Assembly: GCF_900090045.1 (NCBI RefSeq)
Contig: NC_041788.1
Coordinates: 310,001 to 374,000, forward strand
DNA from: Plasmodium malariae
Taxonomy: Eukaryota; Apicomplexa; Aconoidasida; Haemosporida; Plasmodiidae
Reading direction: 5' to 3'
DNA length: 64,000 bases
Numbering within the stretch: position 1 is the stretch's first letter; every line of letters starts with the position of its first letter. This document shows positions 25,448 through 38,786 of the stretch, in pieces. Both the position numbers and the translations under genes were made by a program. Below the pieces are notes generated by a model that was not told the origin of the DNA, did not search any database, and saw only the letters and a list, made by a program, of their open reading frames with translations.

Positions 25448-28310
25448 ATGAAAGGGGTAAATTTTATTCATTCTTAATATTCCTAAATTTATACATATAT
25501 ATATATATTTTTATTATGATAATCAATGCTGTAATATAACTAACATTAAAATGAATGCTTAAATAATTCTTAATAATTAATTTTAATTTAGAACTACAGT
25601 GGATTAGGTTTTGGAGAAGGAGAATATATTAAGAAACCTCGATTTATAGAGGTTAATGGTTATGTTCGTAAAGAAATTACTTCCTTACATAAACTGCATG
25701 ATAAAGAAAAATTTAGGGAAAAGTGCTTATCATTGGCTGATTATTTAATTAAGGCAAAAGATAAAACTCCTGAATATGTTAGCCAACCACAAAACTGGGA
25801 GCAAGTACTTTATAATTATTTAAAAGCTCCTTTTAATAATATCACTAATTATGGCGGATGTCCTTTAATTTTATATCAGAATGATAAAGAATTGTTAAAA
25901 TTATCATATGAAGTACAAAATTTCAGTGAACCGAATTAAAAATATATAGATGATCTAAAGCTCTTTAAAAAAGGGGATATATATGAATTTGATAGTAATA
26001 GTGATTGTATAAGTAAATGTAATGAATATAAAACGTGGTTTGAAAATAGAAAGATCATTTTTGCTAATAATAATAGAACTTTCATTAATAGCCATTACAA
26101 AACAAAAAATACCCAAATCAAATTTCCAACTGGAAAAAATTGTAATGCACTGAATACACATACATTTAATAAAGTTCCCCAATGCTTATTTTTGGATCTC
26201 TCTCCAAGTAAAAAAACTACACATCACAAACACGAAAAAGGTAAAATAGAAAGAAACTATCAAACTTCAGAAACAAGTCAAACATCAAATAAAGATCTAA
26301 TAGCAGAAAAAGGTCAAAATTCAGAAAACTCTTCTGATTATCAAGAACCAACTCAAAAGGATAAACATGCTGAACCCCCAGGTAATAATGAACAACAAAA
26401 AGAACCTCTTCTTAAGAATCCAGCTGCACAAACTATAATTGATAAAGATGTAGAGCCTCAACCTGTAGTATATTCCAAAATTTCTCAAATTTCACAACAA
26501 GAATTATCACCTGGTGAACCAGTTAACCAAAAAAATTCAATTTCCTTAGTATCCTATAAGAATGAAATTTCTGTGCCACCTAATAAAATAACTTCTCCTG
26601 AATTACCTGTACCAACTACAGTACCAATAACTCCAGGTACTACTAATAACTTTTAATTTTCTTTTTTTTTAAAGTAAACATAATAAACAACATATACTTT
26701 TTAAATACAGTTAAATTTCCAGAAGAAAATTCACTTAGAAAAAACATATCATCTTTTATTATAAGCTTTCTAGTTATTATTGTATTTTCTCTTTTTATTA
26801 AAGTAAAATAAAATTTAAGCATTAAACATGCCATAAACATTAATTACTGTAATAATTTAATTTATAAACATATTTTTTTATATTATAGTACGCTTTAATA
26901 GGGTTACAAAAAAAAAAAAAAAAAGGATAAAAATATTTCAAGTGAAATTCCTGAGAATACTAATACCTTCACATACTAGCGGAAAAGGTAAAATATTAAC
27001 TAATGATAATATGGAACATCCTATATATGACTAAGAATAAATCATAAAAAAAATAAAAATACAAGAAGATAGAATGATAAAAAATGTAAATATATCAAAG
27101 AGTGCAAAAGATAAAAAAAAACTACTATAGAAGTACATATGGAAGTACTGCAAAAATACAGGGCTAATGTATTCGAATTTAACAAAGAAGAACTTTCAGC
27201 ATTATGTCTTGATCAATTCACAAAGGAATAACATAATTCATTTACTAATTTAACAAAGAGTGAACTAATGAAGCAAAATATTAAAAACATAAATGATATT
27301 GAAAAACACGAAATTCTATGGAATAAATAGGTAGAAAAACATGGAAATCTTTCGGAAAAAATTAAAAAAAAAGATTGGTTTAATAATTTGAAAAATGAAT
27401 GGAAAAAAGAAAAAGCTTACGTAAAAGAAATTGAAGAACTAAAAAAGGTATCTTCGAATAAAGAATGCAAAGTTATACTTTCATTAAAAGAAAAAGATAT
27501 ATGGAAACAGTGAATATCAAAAAAGGGTATAATTATAAAACAATATTTGAAACAAGGATGGTTCGACGAATTGAAACAGGATTTGCAGAATATGTCAGAT
27601 AAATATGAAAATGATGAAGCTAAAAATAACATTTCGCTGATAAATATGGAAGAATTAAATCACAAAGAAAGTCATGAAGAATTATATAAATTTATTAATA
27701 AAAAAATACTGAAAAAACTGTGTATATTAGTACTTATGATGGTATTAGAAGAATGCAGAAAAGAGGAGTATATAGAAAATAAGGAAATATATTTCGATAT
27801 CTCCTTAAATGAATGCAAAGTAGAAGAAAATACAGATGCAAAATCACAGACCACAGAAAATGCTATTAAAAATACTATGATATTTGCAGAAAGAAATAAA
27901 AATAGTGAAATTCATGACTATATTGGGGAAACTTATTCAAAGAAGAAACGAAAGCTTGGGTAAAAGAAAATGATATATGTGTAAATTCCATAGATAATTA
28001 GAATAATTCACAAAAATAAATCTTAGAAATTGATAATAATATGCTCTAAATATATTCTAACAAAACATCTAATTAAATCTATATTATATGGATGAAACAG
28101 ATAACTTGAATTTCTAATATGCAAAGGAAAGGAAAAAGAATTACGTAAAATAATGAGTAAAATAAAATAGAAAGGCTAGCATAAAACATGAATTATAAAA
28201 TTCAGTTATTTAAAAAGTTAAAATGTAAAAATAAGAAACCTAAAATAGAAATAGAAAAGGAAAAACAGATATATCGAATATTTATCGTAAATTCTTATTA
28301 TACTTTTAAC
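25448..28310 (+). pseudogene. STP1 protein, pseudogene with multiple stops
   Basis: A nearly full-length but broken STP1 gene, a family of large surface-type proteins of P. malariae and P. ovale. A possible first exon is ATGAAAGGG at 25448-25456 before GTAAAT. The main exon opens at 25592 with NYSGLGFGEGEY, then a cysteine-bearing domain (KCLSLADYLIKAKD, NYGGCPLILYQNDKELL). It is cut by a TAA at 25937-25939, after which the same frame continues (CISKCNEYKTWFENRK, GKNCNALNTHTFNK) into a proline/glutamine/serine-rich stalk that ends at 26656. In another frame a membrane segment lies at about 26713-26805. A cytoplasmic part after the TATTATAG acceptor (exon from 26889) holds FQVKFLRILIPSH, EKHEILWNK, KKDWFNNLKNEWKKE and a 138-codon open stretch from 27547 to 27960. 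Stops lie at 27032, 27038, 27328 and 27511, plus a frameshift near 27940. The 3' limit is approximate; coding-like sequence continues in broken frames after the TAG at 27999. Confidence 0.85.
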
Positions 28311-29841
28311 AAAACTTGATATAGTAAAAAATATGCATTGTACTAACCTTTACCAGATTTATTATTTGAAGTTAAATTCTATTTAAAAAAAATAACAACT
28401 TATATACATAAAAATAAAACAATACTGTAAATACAATTCTTGTTTTATAATATATTTTTTTAGTTTATTATTACACTAAATGAATAAAATATATTTTATA
28501 TATTTATTATATATTATTTTATATAAAATGTAACTATAAGATATATATATACACTTCCATTATACAATGTAGAAAAAACAGTGCTCTAATATTAACACAT
28601 TCACAAATTATAAATTAAATAACTATATAATATGTATGAACTATCCATAAAAAAATAATATATTTTTTTTATTTTATTTTTTTTTTTAAATTATCATTAT
28701 TAATTTGAAGTAATTACTGATTATTAATATCGACTATATTTTTAAACTTCTATAAAGTAATATTAACACTTTACATAATATGTTTATAGAAAATGATAAA
28801 AAATAGAACACATATAGGTATTTATCTACATATAATTATGCTACTGCAACAAAAAAAAAATTTATTTTACAAATAGAAAACTTTCATTATTATATATACA
28901 TATATCGCATTTTTAGAAGTATATTATTATAAAAAAAAAAAAAAAAAGATAAAAGAAACAATTTCGACATATTACCTATTAATATATATTTACAATTAAT
29001 TTATTAATTTAATAATTTAAATGGATAAAATATATACGTATATGTATGTATATATACAGTAAACTTATTAATAAATTTTCAATTAAATGTATATTTACTT
29101 AATTTTTGAAAAATTCACTTTACCACACTTTTGTGCTCAATAAAAAATTAATACGTTGCCCAATCATTTCGTATAATTTCAATTATTTCTAACAAATTAT
29201 TTTGTAAATTAAGGTAAATATTTCTCATTAAAATATATACTTTATATTATATATCTTGCAAAACATTTTTTATGGATTAAATATTAAGTTTATTTATTTT
29301 GAAATAAAATATGTATATATGCATGCAACAACATATATTAACTTCATTCAATAAAATACAAAATTTTAAGCAATTATTATTAATTTAAAGAGAATTATGC
29401 ACTTTTTTAATTACGTCAACACTAATTATTCTATATTACAATGTAAAAAATTGAAATACTCTTTTTTTATTTCAAAGGTAAATAATAACGTTTCAATAAA
29501 ATTATACGAATGATTCCTTTACATATTAATTCTAATTTACAAATATATATATTACATAAGAATATATTTACATACATAAATATTTAAATATATATATATA
29601 ATTACATAATAATTAATTAAGCTTAAACAATTCTTCAGACTACAAATTTGAAAACATTAAAACCTTCGAATCCACAAAAAATAACAACATATTTTATACT
29701 GTTTCGTACCAAAAATGAACATACTTGTAAGGATATTTATATCTAAGCAGTTTTGTACTGGATTAATAAAAATACAACGAAAAAAATTACAGTTATTCGT
29801 ATGAAAAGTTACAAAAGTAAATATATTCCTTATTATTCATT
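28311..29841. other. AT-rich intergenic stretch, convergent 3' flanks
   Basis: Lies between the 3' ends of the STP1 relic (plus) and a fam-l-type relic (minus). Homopolymers (28676-28686, 28931-28945) and AT runs only. Confidence 0.5.
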
Positions 29842-30654
29842 TTAATATTTCTTCTTCATAAATCGTTTGTTCTTTTTAATTTTTATAAATGTGCAAGCAT
29901 ACCCTAACGTGAAAACTACAGATAATAAATAGAACACCAGAAAGAATAGTACTATATCAATAATACCATCTGTTATTTCAAAATATAAATGTTTCAATGG
30001 TAAAAATTCCCTCCACGAGAAAAAGAAAAAAGGTAAAAACATAAGTAATATGTACTTCCTACATATTGCATTTCTGTGATTTTTATCACTAACTGAAGGT
30101 TATTTTCTAATAAAATCTATGTAATCATGATGCTTAAATAGCGTTTTTTCAAAATGGGATAATTTTATTCTTTTAAATACTAATTATTTATGTCCCTTTT
30201 ATTGTTTTTTAATTCTTTCCTTACAAAAAGAACTACTTAATCATCTGTTTTTTCTTATGTTTTACTATTCTTTGATTGACATATATTTTATCCGTTCTCT
30301 TTATTATAATGTTTTGGGTCTTTCCAATCGACCATATTTTAATCATTATTTCCCTCATAAAACTTTATTTATCGATAATTTCTTTTATATATATTTCTAT
30401 GAAGCTTATTCTCCCCTACAATTTTATTAGATATACCCTAATAAAAATAACAGAAGAAATATTTATTGTTCAGTGGTATAAATAAAATAACGGTTAGAAA
30501 TCAATAACTATACAAATATAATTATAAATTATGAACAACTAAAATGTCCTTAAATAGTATTTACAAACTACGCCATTATAAAATAAACATATCAAAGTTA
30601 AACGGATAAAGGCACCTATTTTATTAAAAAACAGAACATAATTCTTTGTTCCAT
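29842..30654 (-). pseudogene. fam-l-type exported protein, pseudogene
   Basis: A relic with the two-exon layout of the fam-l gene at 4.6 kb. Exon 1 starts with ATG at 30654 (MEQRIMFC, then FLIK); a one-base loss then shifts the frame, after which IGAFIRLTLICLFYNGV restores the expected signal segment. Exon 2 begins near 30437 after TTATTAG: SNKIVGENKLHRNIYKRNYR matches the NKSLDEN...RTYR region of the family, and a TAA follows directly where RLL is expected. Further down, SHFEKTLFKHHDYIDFIRK aligns with SHLEKKIFKNLDYIDFIKN, then another TAA. The last 66 codons (30042-29842) are open and give the second membrane segment and basic tail. Several stops and at least one frameshift make a product impossible. 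The family call rests on the shared block order. Confidence 0.8.
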
Positions 30655-33100
30655 GATATATAACATTAAAATTGCAATATATTCAATAAGAAAACTATTA
30701 ACGATAATTTATATATATAATGATAAAGTATACTATATTTATTTTTTAAACATTTATTTTATTATTTTATATTTCTCCATAAACATATTAATAATATTCA
30801 TATAACTATAATGTCTTTTACAATATAGATAAAAAAAAAAAAAAAAATACTTTATATGAAGACTTCCATCTACTCATTTTTCATTTGAGCTTTGATGATT
30901 ATTATAAGTTAATAATTCAATGAAAAAAATTTTAAAATTTATACAAATCCATCTTTATAAACTCATGTTCACTGATACATTTATAAGTTTCTAAAATATC
31001 TCATGCTAAGTTAAAAATATGAAATTACCTAGTTACCAATTGTTAATACTCTATATGTTGAGCTTTAAAAATTGTTATAAAATACATTTAAAAACCTTTT
31101 ATATAAAAAAATATTTTAAAAGAAATTAAAAAATATACATTTCTTTATAAAGATTTTTTTTTTTTCATAATATTATTATATAAGTAAACATAGTAACACA
31201 TGAAATAGAAATCACAAAAAACAAAAAGATACAGTTAATTTTATACTGTGATATAAATTTTTTTTCCTATTAAAAATGAATATATATATACAATTCTTAA
31301 TAATCCATGTCATTCCTTTGTAAAAATGAGCTTCATAAAATTTAATTGGTTCTCTATCAAACAGTAATTTTTATTTATAATATTCTTCAATATAAAATAT
31401 GCATAAATATTATAAATATAAATTTGAATATTTTTATAGAATTTTGCTATATACAATATGAACTAAAAATATATAAATAATATTAATCTTGTTATATTTA
31501 AATTTTTATTACCATGATTATAAATATTATAACGGAGAATTCTTCAACAGTTTCACATTTAATAGCTTATAAATCAATAGATAAATGATTAAGAATATAA
31601 ATGTAGCTTAATTGCAAAATAAAGGAATTATCAATATACTTAACATCGATAAATAAAACATATACTAAAAATAATGTTTGCTTCTATATGTATTTATAGA
31701 GAACAAAATTTGATACATTAAAAAATAACATATAAAGTACGCATATAAATAATTATGTCACAATGATATATTTATTTCTTATATAATTAAATATTTCATA
31801 TATATACGAGAATACATTTGTTAGTTCCTATAATATCGTTGCAAATCAATAAACACAAAAGGACATATTTGTAAATAAACCAATATTAGCATCAATATAC
31901 TTTTTTAACCTTTTTTATAATGTTAGAAAAGGGGAATTATTCACTTCAAAATGTTGGTAGTTCATAACATATATTTTAAATATTTTATAACATCTTTAAT
32001 ACCCTAATAACAGTATTCTTACAATATATATAAACAAATATGCATAATAACACAGATATATAAAAAAATTATTTATATGCATTTTTTCAATTATTCCAAA
32101 AAAAAGGATTTTTCTTTTCCCATATTCTTAACTGAAACATCATATAAATAATTCAACTTTAGAAGATTATTATGATTACAAAAGAATAATATCATTTATA
32201 TATTGACCGTTAATAATCTATTAATCGTAGATGATTTGTACAATCACTTCAATAAAAAAAGATAAAAATGGGAATATAATATATATTTATAACTCTTCCT
32301 TATAATGTATGTTTAAGTAATTCTCATTAATTTGACTTAAATCCATAAATTAAGTAAGCAAAATATTAAATGTACTCATCCATTATTGTGGTACAGCAAT
32401 GTTTAATCCTGAAAATTAGTAACAGAATATAAATAAGTTATATAAAAAATAATGTCCTTTTACATATTTATTACTTCTTATGTAAATCATTCAAATATTT
32501 AAACATGCATAAAAAGCGTTTTTGTACTAAATACATACTACGATACATTTATTATATTTCCATTTATCGTACATATTTCTAAAATTTTCTAAGGAAACAA
32601 AATAAAATATTCTCTTTTCGTTTTACTATGGACAAAAAAAGGCATTATTAATTAGCTTAAAACATTCATATATTTCTTTTAACTAAATAATAATTTTGAA
32701 CTAAAACGAAATATAAAACAAATGAAAACACAATGGGTTTACTACTTTACCTCAACAATCTTATTAATCTCACTAATTGAATGAAAAGTGTACGTTGTAA
32801 ATTAATACATAGAATTCATTGAACAAATATATATTTTACTGGAAAATATATTTAATGACACACACATCTGTAATACTAAAATATAAAAGTACTCTCGAGT
32901 ACTTCTTTAATATAAAAATTAAAAACGATAAAATAATTAAAATTAATAAATATTAAGAATACATATTTTTATAATTTATATAAATATAGATATATGCATA
33001 TAGATGATATTATAAAAATTAAGTAACTCTATGTGAATTTTATTCATATGCTTTATTTTTAAGGATACTAATTATCTTTTTTTTCCATATTAAACATTTT
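30655..33100. other. AT-rich intergenic stretch, no gene seen
   Basis: Upstream flank of the fam-l-type relic and downstream flank of the relic at 33.1 kb. A poly-A tract at 30832-30847 and small AT-rich blocks only. Confidence 0.5.
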
Positions 33101-33971
33101 TCATACGAAAGAGCTTAATTCATTATAACCATTTATAGGATTATTTGCTTTTACTAATTCATATTTTACAATTTTTGCTAAAACATAACCAATACCTAAT
33201 ATAAGTAAAATAAGGGCAATTTCAAAAAGCATTGAATTATAAATGCAGGGAGAGCTAAATAATTAGTCTTTTTTATAGCTTTAATATATAATGCAGTTAA
33301 TGTCCGAAGAACTAATCCTATGAACAAAACTAAAAGGTATGGAGTAAATGCTAAATAAATCTTTCTATATATCGTTCTTTTTGCAATCGATTTATTATTT
33401 TCCATGTTATTCGCGATATTATGTATGGAATCTAATAAGTTGAATACTTTTCTTTTAAAAAATGTATCTATGCTATTAAGTAAGGAAGGATTTTTTTTTT
33501 TTATGTATTTTATTCTGTTTCTTCACAATCAATGAGCTTTCTTTTAATTTCTCAATATCCGAAAAAGTTGCATGGTCATTATTAGATACATCTTCCTTTT
33601 CATCTAGTAATTTAGTATCCCCCCTGTTATATGATGCACCGTCAAAATAATTTACATTTACTGACTCCTTTTCTAGTATTCGATTATACCTCTAATATAA
33701 ATTACTATTTAGCGCATTATTCTTGTTATACAATGATTTATCACTATTCCTCTAAACAAAAAAAAAGTGCATACATTTAATATTTAGCAAAATAGATATT
33801 TCGGTGTCAAGAAAATATTATTTTTAAAAATAAGATATAAAACAAAAAAGTAAAAAAAATATATATCAAATATAATTATAATACCACATTATTCTTATAA
33901 TGACTTGTAAAATATAAAAGGATAAATACAAGGACTTTAATAAAGACGAGAGACTTAAAATTTTCTTTCAT
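33101..33971 (-). pseudogene. two-exon exported membrane protein, pseudogene, family not recognised
   Basis: Exon 1, 33971-33885, is a clean 29-codon signal exon (MKENFKSLVFIKVLVFILLY, ending KNNV) with a GTATTA donor. Exon 2 starts at 33751 after TTTGTTTAG with RNSDKSLYNKNN. A TAG interrupts it at about 33691-33689, just before RYNRILEKE, the place where a PEXEL-like motif sits in related genes. The frame continues with an acidic/polar stretch (NYFDGASYNRGDTKLL) and a basic stretch, then is lost at a poly-A run near 33490. A 69-codon open segment (33405-33196) carries one membrane segment (YLLVLFIGLVLRTLTALYI), and in yet another frame a second (FEIALILLILGIGYVLA) leads to the natural TGA at 33101. 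The architecture matches fam-l/fam-m genes, but the conserved HLEKK or HFEKK blocks are absent, so it may be another exported family. Broken by one stop and at least two frameshifts. Confidence 0.7.
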
Positions 33972-34670
33972 TGTATGTTTTTTAAATGCTATTATATATA
34001 TTGAACGATAAAAATATACACTATATTTTAAATAACGCAAATAATAAAAGAACCTATTTATATTATTATTTTTTATGTATTTTTTTTTAACAAATGTAAT
34101 TAATTAAATTTATTTCTTTACATATCATATTAAATTTTACAAATGTAAAATAGCTTTAAAATGGATTTAACATATTCTATACATATGGATATTATAAAAT
34201 AAAAAAGTCATTATAAAATTTGTTCAATAAAACTAAACGATTTATGCTTAAAATCTTTAATTTAATTATTTAATGATAAAGGGGTGAAACCTTTTTTTTT
34301 ATTAATTGTTAACAAGAAAAAATAAATAATACTCGCAAAAAAAAGACTATATAAGATATAAGAAAATAAAAAATTATTAAATTAGTGAAAAAAAATTAAC
34401 ATTTATTTAAAAGAACTTATAACATGTAGAATAAGTATACCAATTTGTACTTAAGGTATAGTTACGCCATTCTAAAATGTTTCCAACAAATAATTCTAAT
34501 TTTATACATATTTTTTTACTGTGATATATATAATATTTAAATAATATAAATTATTCTATATATAAATTATAGAAAAAAAATGTAAAATTATGAAAAATAC
34601 TGTTTCTTATATAAAATATACAACATTATATATCTAAAAAAAATACATTCTTTTAAAAACTATTATATAA
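33972..34670. other. AT-rich intergenic stretch, likely old upstream region
   Basis: Upstream flank of the 33-kb relic up to the minisatellite. No exon-like segment or recognisable motif. Confidence 0.45.
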
Positions 34671-34850
34671 TAGTAAATAAAAATATATAGTAAATAAAAA
34701 TATATAGTAAATAAAAATATATAGTAAATAAAAATATATAGTAAATAAAAATATATAGTAAATAAAATATATAGTAAATAAAAATATATAGTAAATAAAA
34801 ATATATAGTAAATAAAAATATATAGTAAATAAAAATATATAGTAACTAAA
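34671..34850. repeat. 17-bp tandem minisatellite, ten copies plus a partial one
   Basis: A direct tandem array with the unit TAGTAAATAAAAATATA. Copies start at 34671, 34688, 34705, 34722, 34739, 34756, 34772, 34789, 34806, 34823 and a degenerate partial at 34840. All spacings are 17 bases except the sixth unit, which lost one A (16 bases). The first ten copies are otherwise identical, which points to recent expansion by slippage or unequal exchange. It lies between two pseudogenes, far from any intact gene. Confidence 0.95.
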
Positions 34851-37800
34851 AATTCTCTGAATTTATATATACTTCTAAAAGAACTATACTAATGAGAGTT
34901 ATATTTTGTATAACAATTTTACAGCATTGTATTTTGTGTCTAAAACAGAATATAAAATATAGTTATTTAAATAAAAATTAATAATTAACAAATTCTCTAT
35001 TTTTTTTTTTTTCTTTCAAAAATGTAAATCAATCTACTCTTAAAGATATATTAAAATATTTAAAAAAAAAAAAAAAAAAACAAAGGTAAAAATAAATTTA
35101 GCTTAAAACAATTGTTTGCATATCAATTACGTTAAAAATATTTATAGCAATATAATATTACAAATAAAAGTAACATAGAGAATATAAATTTAAGATATAT
35201 AAAAGGATAAAAAAAAATTGGGAAATATCCAAGATATGCTAATTTTTTTAATGGAAATATTTAGAAATAATTTATAATATGCTACTTTACATAATTACAT
35301 ACTATTAAAAACATATATTTAAGCAAAAACATAAAAAATTAATATTTCTACATAATATAATGTTTCATAACATGAAAATTATTTTATATAGTACTATTTT
35401 TATTCGTAAAAGATTGTAACACGGCGGATAATAACTAGATAGTTGTTATATGTAAGAAAATATTATTTTTATCAAAAAAAAAACAAAAAAAGAAAGTTAT
35501 AACTACAAATAAAAATATTTTTTTGAATTGCTAAATCATGTTGAATAAACATCAATTATATTTTCATTCCACTGCATACATTATACCTATTTTGATATCC
35601 ATAAAAACCCTCAGTAATCTTTACACGCTTCTATCATTTAATCAACGTATATTTTAACAAATTAAATAAATGATTTAACGTAAAATGTGGATTAACATAC
35701 TACATAATTTGGGAAAAAATAATTGGTATATAACTTGAAATATGAAACAAATTACAAAAGTATATAAATTCTATATACTAACATTAATTTAATCAGTTAA
35801 TTTGTACATATTCTCAAGCATTCTTGGGAATATTTACTTTTTTTAAACTTTTTTTTCTCTCTTAACATAAATTACTTATAGATTTCAAAATCATTTATTT
35901 TTCATAAAATCAAAGTATATTTACGAATGCTTTCATTTTTTTTTAAATATTTAATATTTTCCATAGTATCTACCTAAATCATAAATGAATTTACTCTTTT
36001 GTATCTATGTTCTCTTGAATGTATTAAATTACTTTCATTTATACATTAATATATTATTATTATTAGTAATTATATTTTGCAAATAGATCTATTATATTCT
36101 CATATTACTCCTTCATTTTTCTGTGTTTTCAATGTTCTTCCTATATTTTGTAAACAATTTTATTTATACCAGCAATTTGTTTTCAGTATGGCGGAAGTGT
36201 AATATATATGTCGACTTAAAGTTTTTTTGAAAAATGATTTATTAATTTATTTTTTTTTAATATCCTTACTATAAAAATATTACATTTTTTCATACATATA
36301 ATTATTAGTAATTTTAGTTATGTAATCATACAACATTATATATTTTAATATCTTAATTCGACGAAAATAGGTACTCCTGTTCCTCTATTTTTTATAGTGA
36401 CAATATTTTCCTTATAAGTTTTCCTTTATTTGTATTTGTTTTTCGAAGGGCATTATTATAATCAGAAGACATTCCATTTTTTCGTACTTTACATACATAT
36501 GAATTTATTCACTAGTATATGATTTACAAAATAAACAGAAGTTTAGTAATAATTTAATTTATTATTATTATTTTTTATTATTATCATTGCCCATACTATT
36601 AAGCAGAATGTAATGATAACCTATTTGTATCACCTTAAGTACCTCTATTCTAAAACATTTAACACTTCACATGAAAATAGAACAAATAATCGCACCTAGG
36701 GTGATAAGCTATATATATTCATCTTTTACCAAATTTTATGTCTATAGATTATGGTCCACGCTCCAATAATACATTCGTTAGCCATTCACAGTGCTTATAG
36801 TTTACATTTCTTTAATTTAATATCCCATTATCTAATCAATATCCAACTCGAGTAAACTAATATAAAAAGAAAAGAATAAAAAATATATATAAATATATAT
36901 ATTCATTTATTTTATAATTATAAGAATTTATAAAAATATACTATAAAAAAGAAAAAAAAATATTCACAATTTTAAATGGAAATTTGTCATACCCTAAAAA
37001 AAATTAAAAACATTAAAAACTCTGTTACAGTGGAAAATTAAGAAGCAAAACAAAATTAAAAGGAACACACAATGATTTTTTATATACTTTCGCCATTTTT
37101 TTGACTTCCAGTCACATGTTCACGATTGGTGGTTACTTCTTTATATATTTTTGTCATTCGTTATTACTGGATTCTTCATGTTTACACCTTACATTTAATA
37201 AGAGATAATGTAGAAAATAAATTCTATTAGCTTAAAAATTATATTATCAGTTTTCCCGAAAAACAATGAACAATTAAAACAAATTCAAAATTTCTGAGTG
37301 CGCATTTTATAAAGACCATTAAAATAATTTACATAAATGCAATAACTTTTTCGTATACACTTACCTGATCCTTTACATTCTTGATCACTTCATATTATTA
37401 AAACTACTCATGCAAATATTTCTTGTCATTCTATTTGCCCAAACAAAAAATATGATAAATTCATATTGATATTCATCAATATTGCATTCATTAACAATAC
37501 CATACGTTATGTGTAGAAGTTTATGAACAAACTGTACGTAATAAATATTATTCTTATCAGAGATAAACCTTAATATATATTTTTTGAGAAAATATTTATA
37601 TTGCTTGACAGTTATTATAAATTACACAATAATGAAAAGAGATAACAGTATAAATGAAGCTTCATCACTAATTATTAAACTTATAAAAAATTCCCAAAAA
37701 ATGAAATAAAAAATTTAATAAATACTTGAAATAAAGCATTTACATATAACATTAAAGATAAATGGAATTAATACCAACACGATAATAATTATTAAAATAA

Positions 37801-38728
37801 GTACCATGTAATAGTCTAATGTATATTGTCCAAAGACAACGATAATTTTCTTTTTCAAAGAGCTTCGACAATATTATATAAAAAAGGGAACATTTAACAA
37901 AAATAAAATCAAATCCAAAAAAAAAAAACATTACTACTGAAATGATTAAACTATATATTTAGTTTTTAATTCATGTAATTACTATTATTTTCCCATAATA
38001 AAAAAAGAAATATAATATAGTTGCAAAATTCTCTAATCACTACAACTGAAGACGCTACATTTTCAATATATTCCTTTTTACTAGAAATAAAAACCTTGTC
38101 TTATAAGAAAAAAAAACTCCTGTAATTTTTTATTTATTCTCAAAATATTTTGATTCAATCGTAAAAATTTTTCTGATAAATATTAAATAACAATCATGGG
38201 TAATTTAATATTCGTACCAATTACTAAGAAAAAAAGAATTTAAATTACTCCAAAGAGCTGTCACGAGATAAATAATTTTCGGAAAAAAAGGAAACAATGA
38301 ATTTCTAAAAATGATCTATTAATCTCTTATTAAATTTAATTGATAAATTTAATCTTATGATGATATAAAGATCAAATAAGATATATGCTTATTTATATGT
38401 AACTCTTCAAAGTAATATGTATTTAAGTAATTTTTACAAACTTATATTAAAGTTATAAGTAAACAATATTATAATAAATGGTTTTAGCTTTTCCGTTATT
38501 ATAATGATTTGAAAGCCCCATGAACATAAGTATTTATAATTAATCCACAATTAATAAGGTAACTAATTTATTTCTCTAAATATTTATAATATAACATTTC
38601 TACGGCTACTGAAAATATAAAAGTTTGCTAAAATGAAATTTACAATAAATATAAATAGTTGCATATTTATCATGAAACTTATTTTATAGAATAAATATTA
38701 AGGGTGTTTCTAAATATAAAAATGTATT

Positions 38729-38731
<3 letters not shown>
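34851..38731. other. AT-rich intergenic stretch with a less AT-rich patch at 36.1-37.4 kb
   Basis: Mostly background. Between about 36,100 and 37,450 the base composition is less extreme, with scattered C and G as in the known relics here. I could not assemble any reading frame with splice boundaries or a family signature from it. It may be an old, unrecognisable gene remnant. Confidence 0.35.

Positions 38732-38783
<52 letters not shown>
38732..38783. repeat. long AT dinucleotide run
   Basis: About 26 uninterrupted AT units in the downstream flank of the fam-m-type relic. Confidence 0.9.

Positions 38784-38786
<3 letters not shown>

Noticed and set aside
30276..30485. 69-codon hydrophobic open frame, plus strand
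   Set aside because: Antisense of the N-terminal part of the fam-l-type relic exon 2.
36361..36850. Minus-strand pieces such as MSSDYNNALRKTNTNKG and YKHCEWLTNVLLE, considered as PIR or STP1 remnants
   Set aside because: Too short, not collinear with the intact PIR, and without splice boundaries; kept only as a composition observation.
37355..37375. Strong donor-like CAG/GTAAGT on the minus strand
   Set aside because: No open exon before it and no acceptor that leads into an open frame.
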